DNA of 64,000 bases from Diphasiastrum complanatum (taxonomy: Eukaryota; Streptophyta; Lycopodiopsida; Lycopodiales; Lycopodiaceae). The notes under the pieces were generated by a model that ran no database searches, had not been told where the DNA came from, and saw only the letters and a list, made by a program, of their open reading frames with translations. The number at the start of each line of letters is the position of its first letter. Within the stretch, counting starts at the first letter, position 1. The DNA lies in NCBI GenBank assembly GCA_029204225.1, contig CM055092.1, positions 100,682,200 through 100,746,199 of the forward strand. Direction: 5' to 3'. Positions 32,927 through 44,440 of the stretch are shown piece by piece. Position numbers and translations under genes: made by a program.

Positions 32927-35900
32927 GAACTAGGGGCCCCCGGATATAGAAGCTACCCGAGATCCCCTACCAATTTGAGACTTGTCTTCTGGAATTGTAA
33001 TGGTTTTTTATCTTCGTCATCAGCCGGAGACTTTGCTGATTTTATTAGAAAATGCGACATTTTGTTGTTGGCTGAAACTCATGAGTCCTTATATCATCCT
33101 CTTCCAAATATACAGGAGTACTCTTGGCATTCTGCTTTTCGTCCATTTGTTAGGGGAAAAACTTGTCGAGGATCTGGAGGAGTAGCTTGTTTATACAGAG
33201 ACACCACAGTTCAGATGGTTAAACAAGATCCATACGCTCGCTATATTTGGTTACACATTATTGGCTCACTATTGGGATTACCTCAGGACATCTATATAGC
33301 TGTATGCTATTTTGCTCCACAGACCTCAGTGTTTGTTGAGTTTGGCGGGGACCCTTTTCAGGCTCTCTCAGATGATATTGCTATCTTTTCTCAGCAGGGT
33401 TCCATTTTACTAGCAGGTGATTTCAACGCCCGCACAAGCTCTAGACAAACCGAATTTCATGCAGCTACGGATCTTCTCAGGCTTTACCCTTTGGATATGG
33501 GGCTAGACCGGGTATCACAGGATGCAGACATTCCAGCTACATCTTTCGGGGAGCAGTTGATCACTCTAGCAGAGACACACGCTCTTGCCATTTTGAATGG
33601 CCTCACACAGTGGCCTTCCTCATCAGCATATACATGCTATCCTCATGGTGGAGGACATAGTGTGGTCGACTACTTCATTGGATCACCTGCTTTGATCTCT
33701 CACATTTCTGATTTCTCCATTACACCCCCTACCATTTCCGATCACTCACTCTTACACATCTCACTTGGTCACATAACCTCTTCTTTGCAAGTTTCTTGCT
33801 CTCTTCCCACTCATAAACGTATTCCTTTCACCCAATCTGGATTCACTAATTACACCACAATCTTATCCCAACTACTCGCTAACTTCCCGTTCATGGCACC
33901 AATTGACCAGCAAGCCACTTTTCTCTCTACATCCCTCTTAGCTGCTGCTTCCTGATCCTTCCCCACCAAAACGACATCATCTCACAGAAGTGTTCACAAC
34001 AGATGGTATGATGCAGAATGCCGCTCTCTTCACAATCATGTGACATATGCCAGGTCACACTCCCCTGCCACACTCAAACAATGCCAGAAAGAATATCATA
34101 GAACCACCAGAACAAAGAAGATCAAGTACCTACAATCACTCTGCCAAAAAATGATCAACTCTTTAGATTCACCCTCCTCCTCTTTTTTCTGGAAACATTT
34201 CACCAGACACTCTTCAACATTGGCCCCCATAGCCATCGAATCCTGGATCGAGTATGCCACGGAGTTATATACCACGGACTCTCCTCCTACCTCACTCTCA
34301 CCGAGACCTGACCACTGCTCACTTTTCACCCCTGACATGGTTGAAAACGCCATTAAACATGCCAAACTAAATAAAGCCACTGACTATGACTCCTTAAGTG
34401 TAGACTTCCTAAAGCCCGTAGCACATCTCATCTCCCCTTACATTGCTCATGTTTTTAACACAGCTGTTACTTCTGGTTTTCCTACGGCTTGGTGTACTAA
34501 TATCCTTCACCCCATCCTCAAGGCAGGTGATCCCATGAATGTAGGAAACTACCGCACCATTATGATTGGCCACACTCTGGCTAAGATATATGGCTCTATA
34601 CTACAGACAGTTACTGGATCTTTTGCTGAAACTGAGGGTTTACACGCTATGGGTCAAGCTGGTTTCAGACCGGGATATTCTACTTCAGACCAGATCTTCA
34701 TTTTGAGATGCATTATTGAGGAGGCTCGACATCGGAAACAGAGAATTTACTGTTGCTTTGTGGATTTTCGCAAAGCTTTTGACTCTGTTCCACGACATCT
34801 TCTTTTCCAGAGACTGTCTTCACTTGGCTTTTCAGAGGATACTATTGCTGCGATCATTACTTTATATGAGCGAGTCTTGGCACGTTTCAGAGATGGTAGT
34901 GGCTGGTCCTCACAGATACATTCTACCATTGGTGTGAAGCAGGGTTGCCCCTTATCACCCACTCTTTTTGCACTATATATAGATGACCTCGAGCGGATTA
35001 TTCGCGAGGAAGGTGGAGAGGGCTGTCCCCTAGCAGACATTATTATCCCCATTCTCTTGTACGCTGATGATGTGGTTCTCCTCTCATCCTCTGCAGCTGG
35101 TTTACAGAGTCACCTTTCTGCTTTACATCACTTTTGCCAGCGTTGGGGATTGACGGTTAACCTTAAGAAGACTAAGATTATGGTGTTTAACACCAACAGA
35201 CAGCATATGAGAGATGTGATTTTCTATTATGACGGGCTACCGATTGAGATCGTGACCTCCTACACCTATTTGGGAGTTCTTTTCTCTGGTCCGCTACTCA
35301 CTTTTCGACCAGCAGCCACTGCCAGGCTCCGCAAGGGGCATACCGCTCTTGTGCATATGGAGAGATTTTGCTCTACTTATTATGTGCAGGATCCTGCTAC
35401 CAGATGCCTACTATTTTCTGCTACTGTCTCCCCAGTTGTGCTATATTCGGCTGAGACTTGGTGCCCTGATTTATCACGCGATACATGGAGAGATCTTACT
35501 CGTATCCAGATTCTCATGCTCAGTAGGATAATCCGGGCTAAGCCCTCAGTACCACATGATATCATACTAGCCGAGTTTGCTTCTCCTCCATTAGTTGTTG
35601 GTGCTATGTTTCAGATCATCACCTTTCTTCACAGGGTATCAGATCTAGATACCTCCAGATACATTGTTGCTGCTCTCACTTCATCTTGTACCATTGCGGA
35701 TCAGGGAGCCAAGCACTCTTGGTATCGCAGTGTCTCAGCCCTTCTTCAGACTTGGGGTTTATCCGCACTTGATCTTCCGAATGGAACCCATGCTTATATC
35801 AGACAGCAGATCTACCGGAGCTACATACGCACTATATGGTCACATCCTGATCCAGATAGGGTCAAGCTACATTATTATGGCACACATCTTTTACGGCTGG

Positions 35901-36478
35901 ACGTTTCGGGCTTGCCTATTCTTCCAGTTTATCTTACACAGACGCTATCTTTTGGTCTGAGATATCGTATAGGACAGCTTCGAGTCTCTTCTCATCAGCT
36001 TGCTATCGAGACAGGTAGATACACAGACACTCCCAGATTGCAGCGGATATGTCAGCTCTGTTCTCTTCAGGAGGTGGAAGATGAGTTTCATTTCATCTTT
36101 CGCTGCCCAGTATACTATGAGATTAGAGGACGATACCATTGTTTATACCGAGATATTCCCCTCACGTTGAGCTCCTTCCTCGAGTATCCAGACGCTAGAT
36201 GTGTGGGTCTTCTTTTGAGAGAGATGTATATTTTACGAGCTTCACTTCTACCTACGCTCTCAGATATGGATTCCAGTCAGGCTCACATTACTCAGTTCTT
36301 CCAGAAGCGAGACTGAGTGGATATTTCGGTTGCGGATTTTGACGTCCCCGTCCGAAGATCGAAGACACAGAGAGTTTCGGCTCGATCCAGTGCTACTAAA
36401 TCTTCATACGCCTCCCACCAGCCTACATCACAACCCACTACTACCATCACTCATTACTTTCGGCTTGCTCGTAGCTAG
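32927..36478 (+). pseudogene. LINE B ORF2 (endonuclease, RT, Cys/His finger), two UGA stops
   Basis: The frame is shared with ORF1 and has no ATG near its beginning. Order: APE-type endonuclease from about 32975 (VFWNCNG, LLAETHES, AGDFNART, SDHSLL), a linker, RT from about 34360 (QAGFRPGYST, FVDFRKAFDSV, GVKQGCPLSPTLF, YADDVVLLS), a thumb region, a C-terminal CCHC finger (CQLCSLQEVE...HFIFRC), and QAHITQFF at 36278-36301. UGA at 33953-33955 interrupts between endonuclease and RT. UGA at 36314-36316 ends the main frame, but the frame stays open to TAG at 36476-36478 in a basic, Ser/Thr-rich tail comparable to other copies, so it is probably premature. All RT catalytic residues are present. 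No RNase H is seen. Confidence 0.9.
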
Positions 36479-36666
36479 TTTCCTCCGCGGAGCAGGTGGT
36501 TAAGCTCTTGCTTTGTACCCTCACCAGCTGGTGGTCAAGCTTGGATACTTTTTCTCTTAGAGACAGAGAGATCGATATTTTAGTTTTAGTTTTACTGTCT
36601 TTTCATTGGTAAATAAGTCCTTATGCGGACAATGCTTCTCACATTTTGTACTCTCTTTTGTCTTAT

Positions 36667-36680
36667 GTGCCCCTGGGCAC
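36667..36680 (+). other. 3' terminal RNA hairpin of LINE B
   Basis: GTGCCC-CT-GGGCAC forms a 6-bp stem. The four sister tails read ATGCC-T(4-5)-GGCAT at the same place, so the closing A-T pair is changed to G-C on both sides. It is followed by the conserved AAAAGACGTTAATA. Such 3' hairpins are recognised by the RT in several LINE groups; that role here is inference. Confidence 0.75.
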
Positions 36681-36730
36681 CAAAAGACGTTAATAATAAT
36701 AATTCTAATTCTAATTCTCTCTCTCTCTCT

Positions 36731-38792
36731 CATGATCGGGCATGTCCTGGCAAAGTTATATGGTACTATTCTTCAGTCGGTTGTGAGCTCCGAGGCGGAG
36801 ACTAGGAGACTACATGCTATGGGTCAGGCAGGTTTTCGAGCCCATTACTCTACGACAGATCACATCTTCACATTGCGGGCCTTGATTGAGGAAGCTAAGC
36901 ACAGGAGAGAGAGGGTTTACTGTTGTTTTGTGGACTTCAGGAAAGCCTTTGATTCTGTTCCTCGCTCAATGCCAGAGACTCCGCGACCTCGGCTTCTCCA
37001 CGGACATCATTCTTGCTGTGATGGCACTTTATAAGCGTGTTCTGGGATGTTTCCGACACAGTAATGGCATATCTGATCACATTTGGAGCACTATTGGAGT
37101 GAAGCAGGGTTGCTCCCCTCACCAGTCCTCTTTGGCTTGTATATATTGATGAGTTGGAGAGAGTCATTACAGAGTGTGGTGGTGCTGGTTGCAGGCTTGG
37201 GGACATCTTGATCGCTATTCTCCTTTATGCTGATGATGTGGTATTGGTCTCACCTACCAGAGAGGGTCTACAACGACAGTTGGATTGTTTACATGAGTTT
37301 TGCACTAGATGGGGCCTAGGAGTGAACATTGGGAAGACTAAGATTATGGTCTTCAACACTTCTCGAGCATTCATGCAGCGACAGGAGCTTACTTTGGGTG
37401 GACAGGTTCTAGAGGTGGTCCCTTCCTACACATACCTGGGGATCCCTTTCTCAGGTCCTACTTTTGGCATGAGACAGGCTGCTACCACTCAACTGCGGAA
37501 GGGACATGCCTCCCTTGTTCAGCTAGAGAGATTTTGTTTTCGAAAGTCCATCCAGGATGCTCGCAGTAAGTGTCGCCTTTTTGATACCATTGTCACCCCC
37601 ACGGCTCTATATGCGGCAGAGGCATGGTGTGCAGGTCTTCCCTCTTCACACTGGGCCAGTCTCTCACGACTACAGACCACTATGCTAGCTCGGTTGATCC
37701 GTGCGAAGCCTTCGGTTCCACATGAGATTATTTTGGCCGAGTTTGCAGTTCCACCTATCCAGATCGAGGCAGCTCTTCTCACAGAGCTTCCCTTAGGCAC
37801 CCACCAGTATTCGCGCGTATTTAGAGCGAACTTGGTATAACCAGATAGGGGTTAAGCCAGCTTTCTACCGGACACATTTCTTGGAGTTGGATGCATCTGG
37901 GACCCCGGTTATGCCACACTACTTGGAGTCGGGACTATCACATTGCCTCAGATTCACATTGGGACAGCTCAGGGTGTCTTCTCATCAGTTAGCTGTTGAG
38001 ACGGGGAGGTTCCATGGTATTCCCAGAGAGGAGCGGATTTGCCAGTTATGCTCTCTAGGTGAGGTGGAGTCTGAGGAGCACTTTATCTTCAGATGCCCAG
38101 TATACTATGAGATCAGAGGGCGATATCATTGCCTATTTCGAGACATCCCTACCACTCTACGCTCCCTCATAGCCTATGAGGACCCACGATGTGTCGCTCT
38201 GTTGGTACGCGAGATGTCCATATTACGGAGAGATTTATACGGGACACCCCAACATTCTACCTCACAGTCACAGCCACTGATTACTTCATTCTTCACTAGG
38301 CGGAGATCGCGTGATTTAGTGCACAAGGATGATGATTCTGATGACGACGCAGATGATAGCAGCTCACATGCTCATAGAGATCAGAGACAGTGTACCCCCT
38401 ACCATCCCTCTACTACCAGGATCACCAGACACTCTACACAGAGACATACTATTACACATGCTCATGCTCACAGACGACGCCGACAGACTCCAGTGCTCTC
38501 TCATGCTGCGGCTCGCATTACATCTTTTTACAGCAGCAGGAACATCATAGCATCATAGCCTTGACATCATAACACCTATAGATGATTATTATGCGCACAC
38601 ACCCTCGCATACGTGTCTATTTTAGTTCTAGTTTATACTAGATGTTTTCTTTATTACAGTTTTGGAGACGTTTTACACGCTCCCATGGTTACCACATACT
38701 TGACATGTACTTCATTAGTCTTATATGCCTTTTGGCATGGAAAAGACATTAATAAAGCTTTCTTCTTTCTTTCTTTCTCTCTCTCTCTCTCT
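36731..38792 (+). mobile_element. LINE C, 5'-truncated
   Basis: It begins inside the RT (ATGATCGGGCATGTCC, equivalent to LINE B 34562) directly after the CT tail of LINE B. RT motifs are present (QAGFRAHYST, FVDFRKAFDSV, GVKQGC, YADDVVLVS) but frames shift near 36965 and 37120, and a deletion lies near 37790. The C-terminal part 37881-38558 is open: finger CQLCSLGEVE...HFIFRC, QPLITSFF (38271-38294), acidic run, His/Arg tail. The hairpin is at 38725-38738, then AATAAAGC and a (TTCT)n(CT)n tail to 38792. It belongs to the same subfamily as A, D and E and differs from B. Confidence 0.9.
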
Positions 38793-38795
38793 TTG

Positions 38796-38928
38796 CAACT
38801 TTGAGGCCTGATCAGACAGAGCCTGTAGCATTTGTTGTTGCCTTGCCACTACTTGAGAGAGCATCCGGCGTAACTGTTGCCGAAGGCTTGTTAAGGCGTT
38901 CCAGCAACCCAAAGCCTGCAGATCATCT
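38796..38928 (-). other. Unrecognised minus-strand coding-like fragment
   Basis: On the minus strand this reads as a Gln/Leu/Arg-rich helix (for example LRRMLSQVVARQQQMLQAL). It ends at the LINE C tail on one side and at the copia LTR on the other. The sequence beyond the far copia end (51551 onward) is Pro-rich on the same strand and may be its upstream continuation. No family recognised. Confidence 0.3.
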
Positions 38929-39378
38929 TGTCAGAATTTGTCATACAAATTCTAGATGGAGATACTGGTCCTACTAGCACTCACACAAACCAAGCATAGA
39001 GATTAAAGAGAATTCAGATTATAGAAGAATTGAGCAAAGCTCTAAAACACTGGAATGATTTTGTGGTGGGGCGCCAGCCTACCTATATAGTTTCTCTAAT
39101 CTATGTGAAAAGCTAAAATCCTAAATCAAATAGTAAAAGAACAGCAGCTAATTGCTAAAATTACTACATATATTGGGTAAAGACCCAAGATGTATTTCTA
39201 AGTAATAAAACAAGTCCTAATCTAGTAGTAGTGCGCCCACCTACATGCATAAGCAATAAAAACCAAATTTACTATAAATAGTAATGACCCCTATAAAAAA
39301 ACTTATTAAAAATAGTAATGGCCCCTATATTAGCACGTAGGCATGGGCATACACACACTAAGGGGTATCAAATTAACA
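38929..39378 (-). repeat. Copia 1 left (3') LTR
   Basis: TGTCAGAATTTG to ATTAACA, 450 bp. It matches 42527-42603 joined to 51165-51537. It preserves the uninterrupted site into which the gypsy element inserted in the other LTR (GAGATTAAAGAGAATTCAG). Confidence 0.9.
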
Positions 39379-39413
39379 TTCCCCCTGAATGTTTACTTTG
39401 TTATCAATTACTC

Positions 39414-41935
39414 CTAGAAGTTCTCTAAACTTCTGAAATTTTTCTTTGCCAAGTCCTTTGGTAAAGATATTTGTAACTTGCTCTTCCGTAGGACAATAGA
39501 TAAGCTCCACTTCAGCACTCTGAATCTTCTCTCTGATGAAGTATTGTTGTACTTCAATGTGCTTTGTCCTGCCATGAAAAACTGGATTTTCGCCAATTTA
39601 ATACAACTTTGATTGTCGCACTGAAGTACAGTAGGCGTATTTTGTACCACATGTAGATCATGTAGAATCCTTATTGCTTCACTTGTTGCACTTGTAGTCG
39701 CCCGGTATTCTTGCCCTGTAGATGATAATGCAATAGTATGTTGCTTCTTTGAACTCCAAGATAGCACTAGAACCAAGACTAAAAATAAAACCTGTAGTAG
39801 ATCTTCGGTCTTCCGCATCTCCAGCCCAGTCAGCATCCTCATATCCCTATAACTTCAAATCATCCTGTGTCTCCATAAGAAATACCAAACCTCAATGTAC
39901 CCTGGATATATTTGAGTATCCGCTTAGCAGCTCTCCAATGAATCTGCTTAGGCTTAGCCATAAACTGACTAACCATACTCACAGCATAAGCAATATTTGG
40001 TCTCATAGTAGTTAGATAGATTAAGCTTCCAACAAGCTTTCTATATAACGTCTCATCTACATCCCGATCCTCCTCAGCTTTAGTAAGCTTACATCCACTA
40101 TCATATGGTGTAGAAATAGGCTTGCACTATGACATATTGAACTTTTCAAAAATTTCATGAGCATACTTAGATTGAGAAATAATAGCCCCTGTGCTACTGT
40201 CCATACCTCAATCCCAAGAAAATATTGTAGTGAACAAACATCTTTCATGTCAAACTCCGATGAGAGATCTTTCTTGATACCTTGAATCACACCATGGTCT
40301 GATCCTGTAATAACAAGGTCATCCACATACATCACTACAATCACAATATGACCATCCCTGATGAAAACATAAAGTGTATGCTCCAAACTACTCCTTTGAA
40401 AGCCAAGCTAATCAAAGTATGTGTCAATCCTCATGTACCAAGCTCTGGGCACCTGCTTAAGTCCATATAGTGCCTTGTCCAACTTGCAAACCTTGTCTTC
40501 CCGTTCTGTTACTCTGGCTGCTCCATGTAGACTTCCTCCTCTAGAAATCCATTCAAGAATGCACTCTTCACATCCGTTTCTTGAATATCCCATCCAAACT
40601 GAGCTGCCAATGATAAAACCGTCCTGATAGTAGTAGACTTAGCTATTGGTGCAAAAGTTTCTTCATAGTCAATCCCTTCCTGTTGAACATAACCTTCTGA
40701 CACCAATCTTGCCTTATGTTTATCTATAGAACCATCTGATTTGTACTTAGTTTTATAGACCCACTTGCATCCAATGGCCTTTTAACCTGTAGGTAACCGA
40801 ACAAGTCTCCAAGTCTTGTTCTTCATGATTGAGTCATACTCCTCATCCATAGCTTTCCTCCAAATGTCCTCTTTTTCAGCCTCTCTGAAAGTAGATGGAT
40901 CCTTGGTTTCCAATACTGATATTGAGAGTAAGTTTTTCTTGATTCCTGGTGCATAAAGCACATCCTTTATGTCTCCAATCTTCCCTGAAGGTAGTTGAAC
41001 CTGTACTTTTCCAACTCCTTTTATATTATATGTGTAGTTATTTCCCAACTTCACATTTGACCCATCATCTTATGTTTGAAAATTAGATAGCCACTCCCCT
41101 CTAGGTGTCATATGCTTCGAAGCTCCTGAATCAATAAACCAATAGTCTTCTTCCTTCGAGAAGCCACCACCAGAAAATGTCGATGCCGGAAAACAACTCA
41201 TAGTCTTCAAGATCCAAAGCACTTAAATTTGCACTAGATGCTTCTTCTTCTTCAACAAAATTCTCATCCTACTTCTTCTTGAACTTGTTGTGCCATCACT
41301 CCTTTGCATAATGCCCTGATTTTCCACAAACAAAGCAGTTTCCACAATATTCTGTAGTCTCATTTCTTCCTGTAGTAATATGGCATTCCGCTCATCGAAA
41401 GAAGGCCTTGTCTCTCTTAATGATAGCATCATTACAAAGTCTAAAAGCCAAAGGTAGATTATTTTACAATCGATACCAACGCTGAATCTTGAACACTTTC
41501 TCCAACTGCAATAAGCTGTCCTCTCAAATCTTTCACCCGAGTAAAGTAGTCCATTACCGATTCACCTGTACCTGTCTTCAATGTGTGTAGCTTATTAGTC
41601 AAAAACAAGATTCGTAAATGATTTACTGTCTCATACAAGTTCTTCAGTATATCCCAAGTCTCCTTAGGTCCAGCAACATCTCTGATATGAAGTATGATCA
41701 TATCTCTAATTGACAAGTTTATGATATGATAAGCTTTTCTACTACATCTCTGATCCTCCCGCATCTCCCTATCAGTGTTAGGAGGTATCTCGACACCTGT
41801 GACGATCTCCCAATATTCTCGATCCTGGAGAATATTTGGCATCTTGAACTTCCATATTCTGTAGTTTGTTCCATCTAGCTTGCTAGATTCCGGCAACACA
41901 ACATTGTTCAACCTTGCCATTATACTGATATTCAT
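39414..41935 (-). pseudogene. Copia 1 gag-pol, integrase deleted
   Basis: Minus strand from 41935: Gag (LDGTNYRIWKFKM), a zinc knuckle CFVCGKSGHYAKE in which the last Cys codon is TGA (41296-41298), protease/pre-integrase remnants (LGNNYTYNIKGVGKV), then a direct jump near 40925 from pre-integrase to the RT N-terminal region (FREAEKEDIWRKAM), so the whole integrase is missing. RT continues ([43 protein letters not shown]), then RNase H (SWSSKKQHTIALSS, EYRATTSATSE, CDNQSCIKLA) to 39414. Several stops and shifts interrupt it. It could move only with help from another copy. Confidence 0.9.
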
Positions 41936-42512
41936 AGCCTAATTTTTCAGCAATCAGTTTCTTTTCAGATTTAATCAAGATTTCCCTCAAAAATCAGTAG
42001 TCAAAAACCCTACAAAAATACTGAAATAGCAGTGATCCAGTCTATTTCTGACACAGCAGTGTTCTGATCTGTTTCTCTCAGCAACCAGATAAACTGATAT
42101 GTATCTTTGTGATCTGCAGACAGCAATAAATTGAATCTAATATCTGATCTGATCTACGGACCCAAGTCTGATTTTCAGAGATGAAATTAGATTTGTAGAT
42201 AGGGATTGGGTCTGATCCTGTAATCAGCGAACAAGATCACGATTCAGGCAGCGAACAACTGCAATTTGCGACCTCCAGCAGCAACAAAGTATTCTGCAAA
42301 CAACAATCAGCTTCCAGCGAACAGTAGACAGTTGTCAGCTTTGATTCCAACAGCAGTTCAGATTTGCTTTCTACTCAGCGATCCAACAAGTTTGATTCCA
42401 GCAAACTGATCTCCCAACAGGTCTGATTTCCCAACAGCAGTCAGCGATCTGTTCCTCCAAACTTCTTCTTGCAAACCTGCAAAATCAAACTCTCTTTCTC
42501 TGAACAAAAAGC

Positions 42513-42526
42513 CTGCTCTGATACCA
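42513..42526 (-). other. Copia 1 primer-binding site
   Basis: The minus strand reads TGGTATCAGAGCAG directly after the TTTTGACA end of the right LTR. It is complementary to initiator Met-tRNA. Confidence 0.9.
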
Positions 42527-42603
42527 TGTCAAAATTTGTCATACAAATTCTAGGAGTTACTAGTCTACTAGCACTCACACAAACCAAGCATAGAGATTAA
42601 AGA
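42527..42603 (-). repeat. Copia 1 right (5') LTR, first piece
   Basis: 77 bp from TGTCAAAATTTG to ATTAAAGA; the LTR resumes at 51165 after the gypsy insertion. AAAGA at 42599-42603 is repeated at 51165-51169. Confidence 0.9.
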
Positions 42604-43085
42604 TGTTAGAGTCCAGTTACGACTCTATCATGACCTCGGCACGGCCGGTTACCAAAGGGCCTGAGGCTTAGTGTTGGCAAGGGTCGGTGACCGACGAGGA
42701 CATCTGTCCCAAGTTGTGGGACCAGTGCATCACGAGCGGTGACCCGGTGTGGCCGCCTGACAAGCTGTCAAAGATGCGGTCTGTCTTGACCGTCGGGACC
42801 CCCTAGCTGTCAGTGACGAGATGCTAGCCAGCAAGTAGTCGGGGTGTGACCAAAAGGGTCACAAGTCTTTGGCAGGGCAAGGGGGTGGTACCCTATGAGT
42901 CACTCAGTATTCACAGGTCACAGGGGCCAGGCATGCCAAGTGGACTGATCACCCACAGGTGGATGCCATGTGCCAGTTGACAGGAATAGCAGGTAGGACT
43001 CAAGGAGGGGGTGCCTATGGTTGGGAGGTGCATTCTACACACTGGCTTCTAGGATTCACGAGCTTGGAGAGACTGGCTTGTGACA
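42604..43085 (+). repeat. Gypsy 2 5' LTR
   Basis: TGTTAGAGTCC to CTTGTGACA, 482 bp. GC-rich compared with the surroundings, without an obvious TATA box. Confidence 0.93.
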
Positions 43086-43516
43086 ATTGGTATTAGAGCC
43101 TCATTTCGAGGGCCTGACCAGCGCTGATCTGAGGACATATCAATACTCAAATTTGTGGGGAACTGGAGTGCTGCTCTAGCACCGATCTAGCGCCCATTTC
43201 TGACCGTTCCAGCGCTGATTTCAGGATCTACAAACATCCAAAATTGTGGGACAGCTGTCTAGTGCTGTTCTGAAGCTATTCTGAAGCTATTTGAGGCTAT
43301 TTTTAAGGTAGAATCGGCACCTTTTTGTTCCTTGCCAGCGCATTCCTGAGGGGATCCCTTTGCTTGGATTTCAGAGAGAGCTCATCTTTTTTTTTCCTTT
43401 CTTGTCTTTGCTGTCTTGCAGTTGAAAGTTTGATCAGATTTGCCTTTTCTGAGTGTTTTATGATAAGTGCAAAATTTCTAGCTTAATTTTGTGCTATCTC
43501 TGTTTTTTGTTTCATA

Positions 43517-43995
43517 ATGGAAGATGATAGAGTTGATATTAGTCTACCCGTTGCTCTCCCATCACCACCACCCAGCCCTGTGCTTAGTCCTGCCCATAAT
43601 CCGCCTACAGTGGCTGCTCGTTCGCCTGCTAGTACTTCCCCTTCTGTGCAAGCTCGCATGGATAGTGTGGAAAAGACCGTCGCAGAGATGCGAGCGATGA
43701 TGGTAGCTGGTGGTTATGTGTCTTCTTCGCAGTATGCTCCGCCTTATCTGTCTTCTGTTGTTTGTCCCGTGTTACCTAAACCCTAAACCCTAAACCCTAA
43801 ACCCTAAACCTCCACCCTATCCAGAAGACAGAGATATTAAACCTACCCGTTTCGCAGGAAACACTCCCCAACGCAATACTGATATTGTAGATCAGTGGTT
43901 GCATAAGTGGGAGGAGTATTTTGATTTGAAGCGGTCCCCAACTGATGAGGGTTCGCGAGTCCACAAAGCTGCTTACCATTTCACTGATTTTGCTG
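43517..43995 (+). pseudogene. Gypsy 2 gag, broken by a telomere-like tract
   Basis: ATG at 43517. The N-terminal part is Pro/Ser-rich with a short helix (MDSVEKTVAEMRAMM). The frame ends at the (CCCTAAA)n tract (43775-43810). After it, in another frame, typical plant gypsy Gag follows: TRFAGNTPQRNTDIVDQW, LHKWEEYFDL, VHKAAYHFTDFADRWW, with TGA just after the WW. The rest of Gag, the zinc knuckle and the protease are replaced by unrelated AT-rich DNA. Confidence 0.8.
43775..43810. repeat. Interstitial telomere-type repeat (CCCTAAA)n
   Basis: Four perfect CCCTAAA units preceded by CCTAAA and followed by CC, the Arabidopsis-type plant telomere repeat. It sits inside the gag reading frame of gypsy 2. 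Confidence 0.95.
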
Positions 43996-44009
43996 ATAGG
44001 TGGTGACGC

Positions 44010-44440
44010 AAGTTGTGCAAGTCTAATAAGTAGATCAAATATTAATCATCACACTTAAGAATCATCACCATTCCTTATAATCCTCCGACAATAATTAAGT
44101 ATCTACTTATGATCCGTCGATCATAAATATTTAGATTTGTACGATTCGTCAATCATAATTTCTTGGAATCAAAATCATACTCAATCATTTATAGGATACT
44201 GGAGTATATGTTCCACGTAACTCAGGAAAAGTAAGAATCATTCCAAAATCTTTCCCAACAAGAAAATACTAGATTTTAGGAATACTCTCAAATCAGGATT
44301 CTTTAACTGAAATGTAAGATATTCAAGTTCTATAAACCACTGGTAATTAAAGACATAAAGCATACCAAATGACAATCATCTTCAACTACTTTACTTTTGC
44401 ATCCCCTAGTCCACATGCATTTTCATTACAGCCTAGATGT
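44010..44440. other. AT-rich segment replacing gag end and protease
   Basis: There is no similarity to retroelement coding. It contains repeated words around CGATCATAA and ATCATCA (for example near 44138-44160). It could be an inserted small element or filler DNA; clear terminal repeats were not found. Confidence 0.4.

Larger units (their letters stand above)
31788..36730 (+). mobile_element. LINE B, nearly complete L1-type element
   Basis: This is a 4.9-kb non-LTR retrotransposon with a GC-rich 5' leader, ORF1, ORF2, a 3' hairpin and a simple-repeat tail. It starts directly after the CT tail of LINE A and ends in (TAA)n(TTCTAA)n(CT)n, where LINE C begins. Coding damage is slight: two UGA codons in ORF2. 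Target-site duplications cannot be recognised because both ends lie in simple repeat. Confidence 0.85.

Noticed and set aside
43775-43810. Chromosome end at the telomere-type repeat
   Set aside because: Only four units, with retroelement coding on both sides.
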